A stretch of DNA of 15,550 nt from contig JACFNY010000011.1 in NCBI GenBank assembly GCA_019454625.1, forward strand, positions 1 through 15,550, given 5' to 3'. Below are positions 14,042 to 15,550 of the stretch, in pieces. The DNA comes from Sphingomonadaceae bacterium. GTDB lineage: Bacteria; Pseudomonadota; Alphaproteobacteria; Sphingomonadales; Sphingomonadaceae. The notes under the pieces are model-generated. The model was not told where the DNA came from and searched no databases. It worked only from the letters and a program-made list of their open reading frames with translations. The position numbers and the translations under genes were made by a program. The first letter of the stretch is position 1, and the number at the start of each line of letters is the position of its first letter.

Positions 14042-15270
14042 CAGGCCCCGTGGCCGTCCCAGGCACCCTGCGCGAGACGCATCAGGATCAGTGCCGACAG
14101 CCGCGCCCTTTCAACAAGGGACGCGGTAAGCAGATACTCTTGATCCGAGTGGATCGAGCCACCTCGTACTCCAAGCGTGTCGACGACCGCAAGCCCCGCC
14201 GCAGCAAGATTGTTGCCGTCGCAGACGCCGCCGGTGTCGCGCCAGCCGATGTCGAGACCGAGATCGAGGCCGCAGGCGCGCACGAGATCGAAGAGTTTCC
14301 GCTGGTGCGCGTCCATCGGCTTCGGCGGACGGGCAAAACCGCCGGAAAGCTGGATGGAGACGTCGTGCGCGGCCGCAACGGCGCTGATCGCGTCGGCGAC
14401 GGCGTGGGAGGCGCGGTGCTGATCCTCGAAGGTCGAGGGGCGCATGTTCCAGCGCAGCACGGCGGTATCGGGCACCACGTTGTTCGGCCCGCCACCGTCC
14501 ATTTTCGCGACGTTCACCGAAAGCGTCGGACCTTTCAGGGCATCGAGCCGGAGCGCGAGATCGGCGGCGGCGATCACCGCGTTGCGGCCTTCCTCCGGGT
14601 TGCGCCCGGCGTGAGCGGCCTTTCCGGCGACGGCGGCGGCGAAGTTGCCGCTGCCCTTGCGCGCACCCGCGAGCGTGCCGTCCGGCAGCGAGGCGGGCTC
14701 GAAGGTGAGCCCGATCTGGCAGCGCCGCCCCGCTTCGGCGAGCAGCGGCCCGGAGCCGAGCGAGGACACCTCCTCGTCGCTGTTGAGCACGATCTCCCAG
14801 CCGAGCTGCGACGCGAACGGCGACGCTTCGAAGCATTTGAGCGCCCAGAGCATGACGGCGATGCCGCCCTTCATGTCAGCGACGCCGGGGCCGTTCAGCA
14901 CGCCGTCCGCCAGCCAGCGCAGCGCCTGGAACGGGTGATCGGCCGGGAACACCGTATCCATGTGGCCGGTGAGCAGCGCGCGCTTGTTCGCCGGGCGGTC
15001 CATGACGATATGGAGATTGTCGCCGTGCGCCAGCGCATAGGTGCGCCCCGCCGCGTCCACCGCCTCCACGGGCGCGGGCGGCACGCGGCGGATTTCGCCG
15101 CCGAGCGGCGCGAAGACTTCGCTGAGCACATCCGCGTACTGCGCGAGACCCATGAGATTGCGGCTGCCCGTGTTGATCGCCGCCCAGCTTTCGATCGCAG
15201 CGAGCATGGACGCGTGGGCATCGTCGAGGAACGCGAGCGCCTCGACTTCGACATCGGTCAGTCGTGTCAT
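14041..15270 (-). CDS. M20 family metallohydrolase, carboxypeptidase-G2-like
   Basis: This 409-residue two-zinc hydrolase cuts an amide bond, probably in an N-acyl amino acid. All M20 ligands are visible: H103 and D105 in GHMDTVFP, bridging D132 in GPGVADMKGG, the catalytic pair E166-E167 in NSDEEVSS, E191 in FEPA, and H374 in GGSIHSDQEYLL. The pattern is that of the CPG2 subgroup, which removes C-terminal glutamate from N-acylated glutamate. It sits directly upstream of astA, and no AstE (a different, AspA-like zinc enzyme) is seen, so I suggest that it removes succinate from N-succinylglutamate. That function is inference. It overlaps the TPP enzyme stop by ATGA. Other M20 roles, such as deacetylating N-acetylornithine, remain possible. 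Confidence 0.85.
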   Translation of the reverse strand: MTRLTDVEVEALAFLDDAHASMLAAIESWAAINTGSRNLMGLAQYADVLSEVFAPLGGEIRRVPPAPVEAVDAAGRTYALAHGDNLHIVMDRPANKRALLTGHMDTVFPADHPFQALRWLADGVLNGPGVADMKGGIAVMLWALKCFEASPFASQLGWEIVLNSDEEVSSLGSGPLLAEAGRRCQIGLTFEPASLPDGTLAGARKGSGNFAAAVAGKAAHAGRNPEEGRNAVIAAADLALRLDALKGPTLSVNVAKMDGGGPNNVVPDTAVLRWNMRPSTFEDQHRASHAVADAISAVAAAHDVSIQLSGGFARPPKPMDAHQRKLFDLVRACGLDLGLDIGWRDTGGVCDGNNLAAAGLAVVDTLGVRGGSIHSDQEYLLTASLVERARLSALILMRLAQGAWDGHGA

Positions 15271-15550
15271 ACCGTCTCGTCCAGCCGCCTGCCGGGAGCG
15301 ATCTCGCGCGGGTCTGTCTTCACGCAGATGAGCGCGGGCACGCCGCTTTCGCGGGCGCGGGCGAGCGCGGCGGGGAAGTCATCGTCACGCTCCACGGTTT
15401 CGCCGTGGCAGCCGAAGCTGCGCGCGAAGGCCGCGAAATCCGGGTTCGCCAGCGCCGTGCCCGATTGCCGCCCCGGGAAGTCGCGCGCCTGGTGCATCCG
15501 GATCGTGCCGTACTGGCCGTTGTCGACAACGATGAAGATGACGTTCGCGC
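15267..15550 (-). CDS. Thiamine-diphosphate-dependent enzyme (acetolactate-synthase-like), C-terminal end only
   Basis: The last 93 residues of a TPP enzyme are present; the rest lies beyond the right edge. The visible part begins at ANVIFIVVDNGQYGTIRMHQ, the strand and loop that follow the TPP-binding motif in acetolactate synthase, benzoylformate decarboxylase and relatives, then NPDFAAFARSFGCHGETVERDDDF and VPALICVKTDP. The reaction cannot be read from this end. In an arginine cluster, a 2-ketoarginine decarboxylase (AruI type, also acetolactate-synthase-like) is an attractive idea, but this is only context. Its stop overlaps the M20 gene start (ATGA), so it heads the same transcript. Confidence 0.85.
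   Translation of the reverse strand, partial: ANVIFIVVDNGQYGTIRMHQARDFPGRQSGTALANPDFAAFARSFGCHGETVERDDDFPAALARARESGVPALICVKTDPREIAPGRRLDETV

Noticed and set aside
12653..14143. 496-codon plus-strand open frame across astD and astA
   Set aside because: No recognisable sequence; astA and astD are unmistakable on the other strand.
1..15550. Mobile element, phage, defence system or CRISPR array
   Set aside because: No transposase, integrase, phage or defence gene, no spaced direct repeats, and gene style is uniform across the window.

Overview
This window comes from a G+C-rich chromosome, most likely an alphaproteobacterium and probably a sphingomonad. That assignment rests on gene style and content: strong third-position G/C bias with long open shadow frames, an arginine succinyltransferase (AST) cluster, a proton-dependent peptide transporter paired with a DUF885 peptidase, a single-domain PilZ protein, and a SelO-type pseudokinase of the shorter alphaproteobacterial form. 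I saw no tRNA, rRNA, insertion sequence, CRISPR array, phage gene or origin, so this looks like ordinary chromosomal backbone and not an island.

Left part (1-5101). A POT/PTR peptide transporter gene runs off the left edge on the minus strand and carries a frameshift near 582-588. It is divergent from an exported DUF885 metallopeptidase (945-2696); together they suggest peptide use. A convergent gene (2712-4334) encodes a membrane-anchored winged-helix regulator with a helical repeat tail, and a hairpin spanning the two stop codons probably ends both transcripts. Next is 473 bp without a protein gene but rich in inverted repeats, including two tandem hairpins that both show a TCCTC loop, upstream of a 93-residue PilZ protein (4808-5089).

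Middle part (5108-10262). A GT4 glycosyltransferase (minus strand) is divergent from an asparagine-synthetase-like protein (plus strand); the pair looks like a small surface-glycan or glycopeptide locus. A TetR regulator with a clear self-operator follows, translationally coupled (ATGA) to a SelO protein adenylyltransferase that appears to lack both cysteines of the E. coli redox switch.

Right part (10241-15550). A tightly packed minus-strand run reads: TPP-dependent enzyme (partial), M20 hydrolase, astA, astD, astB. The first pair and the astD/astB pair overlap by ATGA; astA and astD overlap by 14 bp. This is the arginine-to-glutamate succinyltransferase route. No astC or astE is visible, and the carboxypeptidase-G2-like M20 enzyme is a reasonable candidate for the missing succinylglutamate-cleaving step. 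astB is broken by an in-frame TAG, with three neighbouring substitutions in its most conserved motif, and its 3' end overlaps the 3' end of selO on the opposite strand.

Two broken genes in 15.5 kb, each with an otherwise intact frame, leave open whether they are real mutations or draft-sequence errors. Most of the window is ordinary metabolism. The points most worth checking are the structured PilZ leader, the M20-for-AstE substitution, the cysteine-free SelO and the astB lesion.
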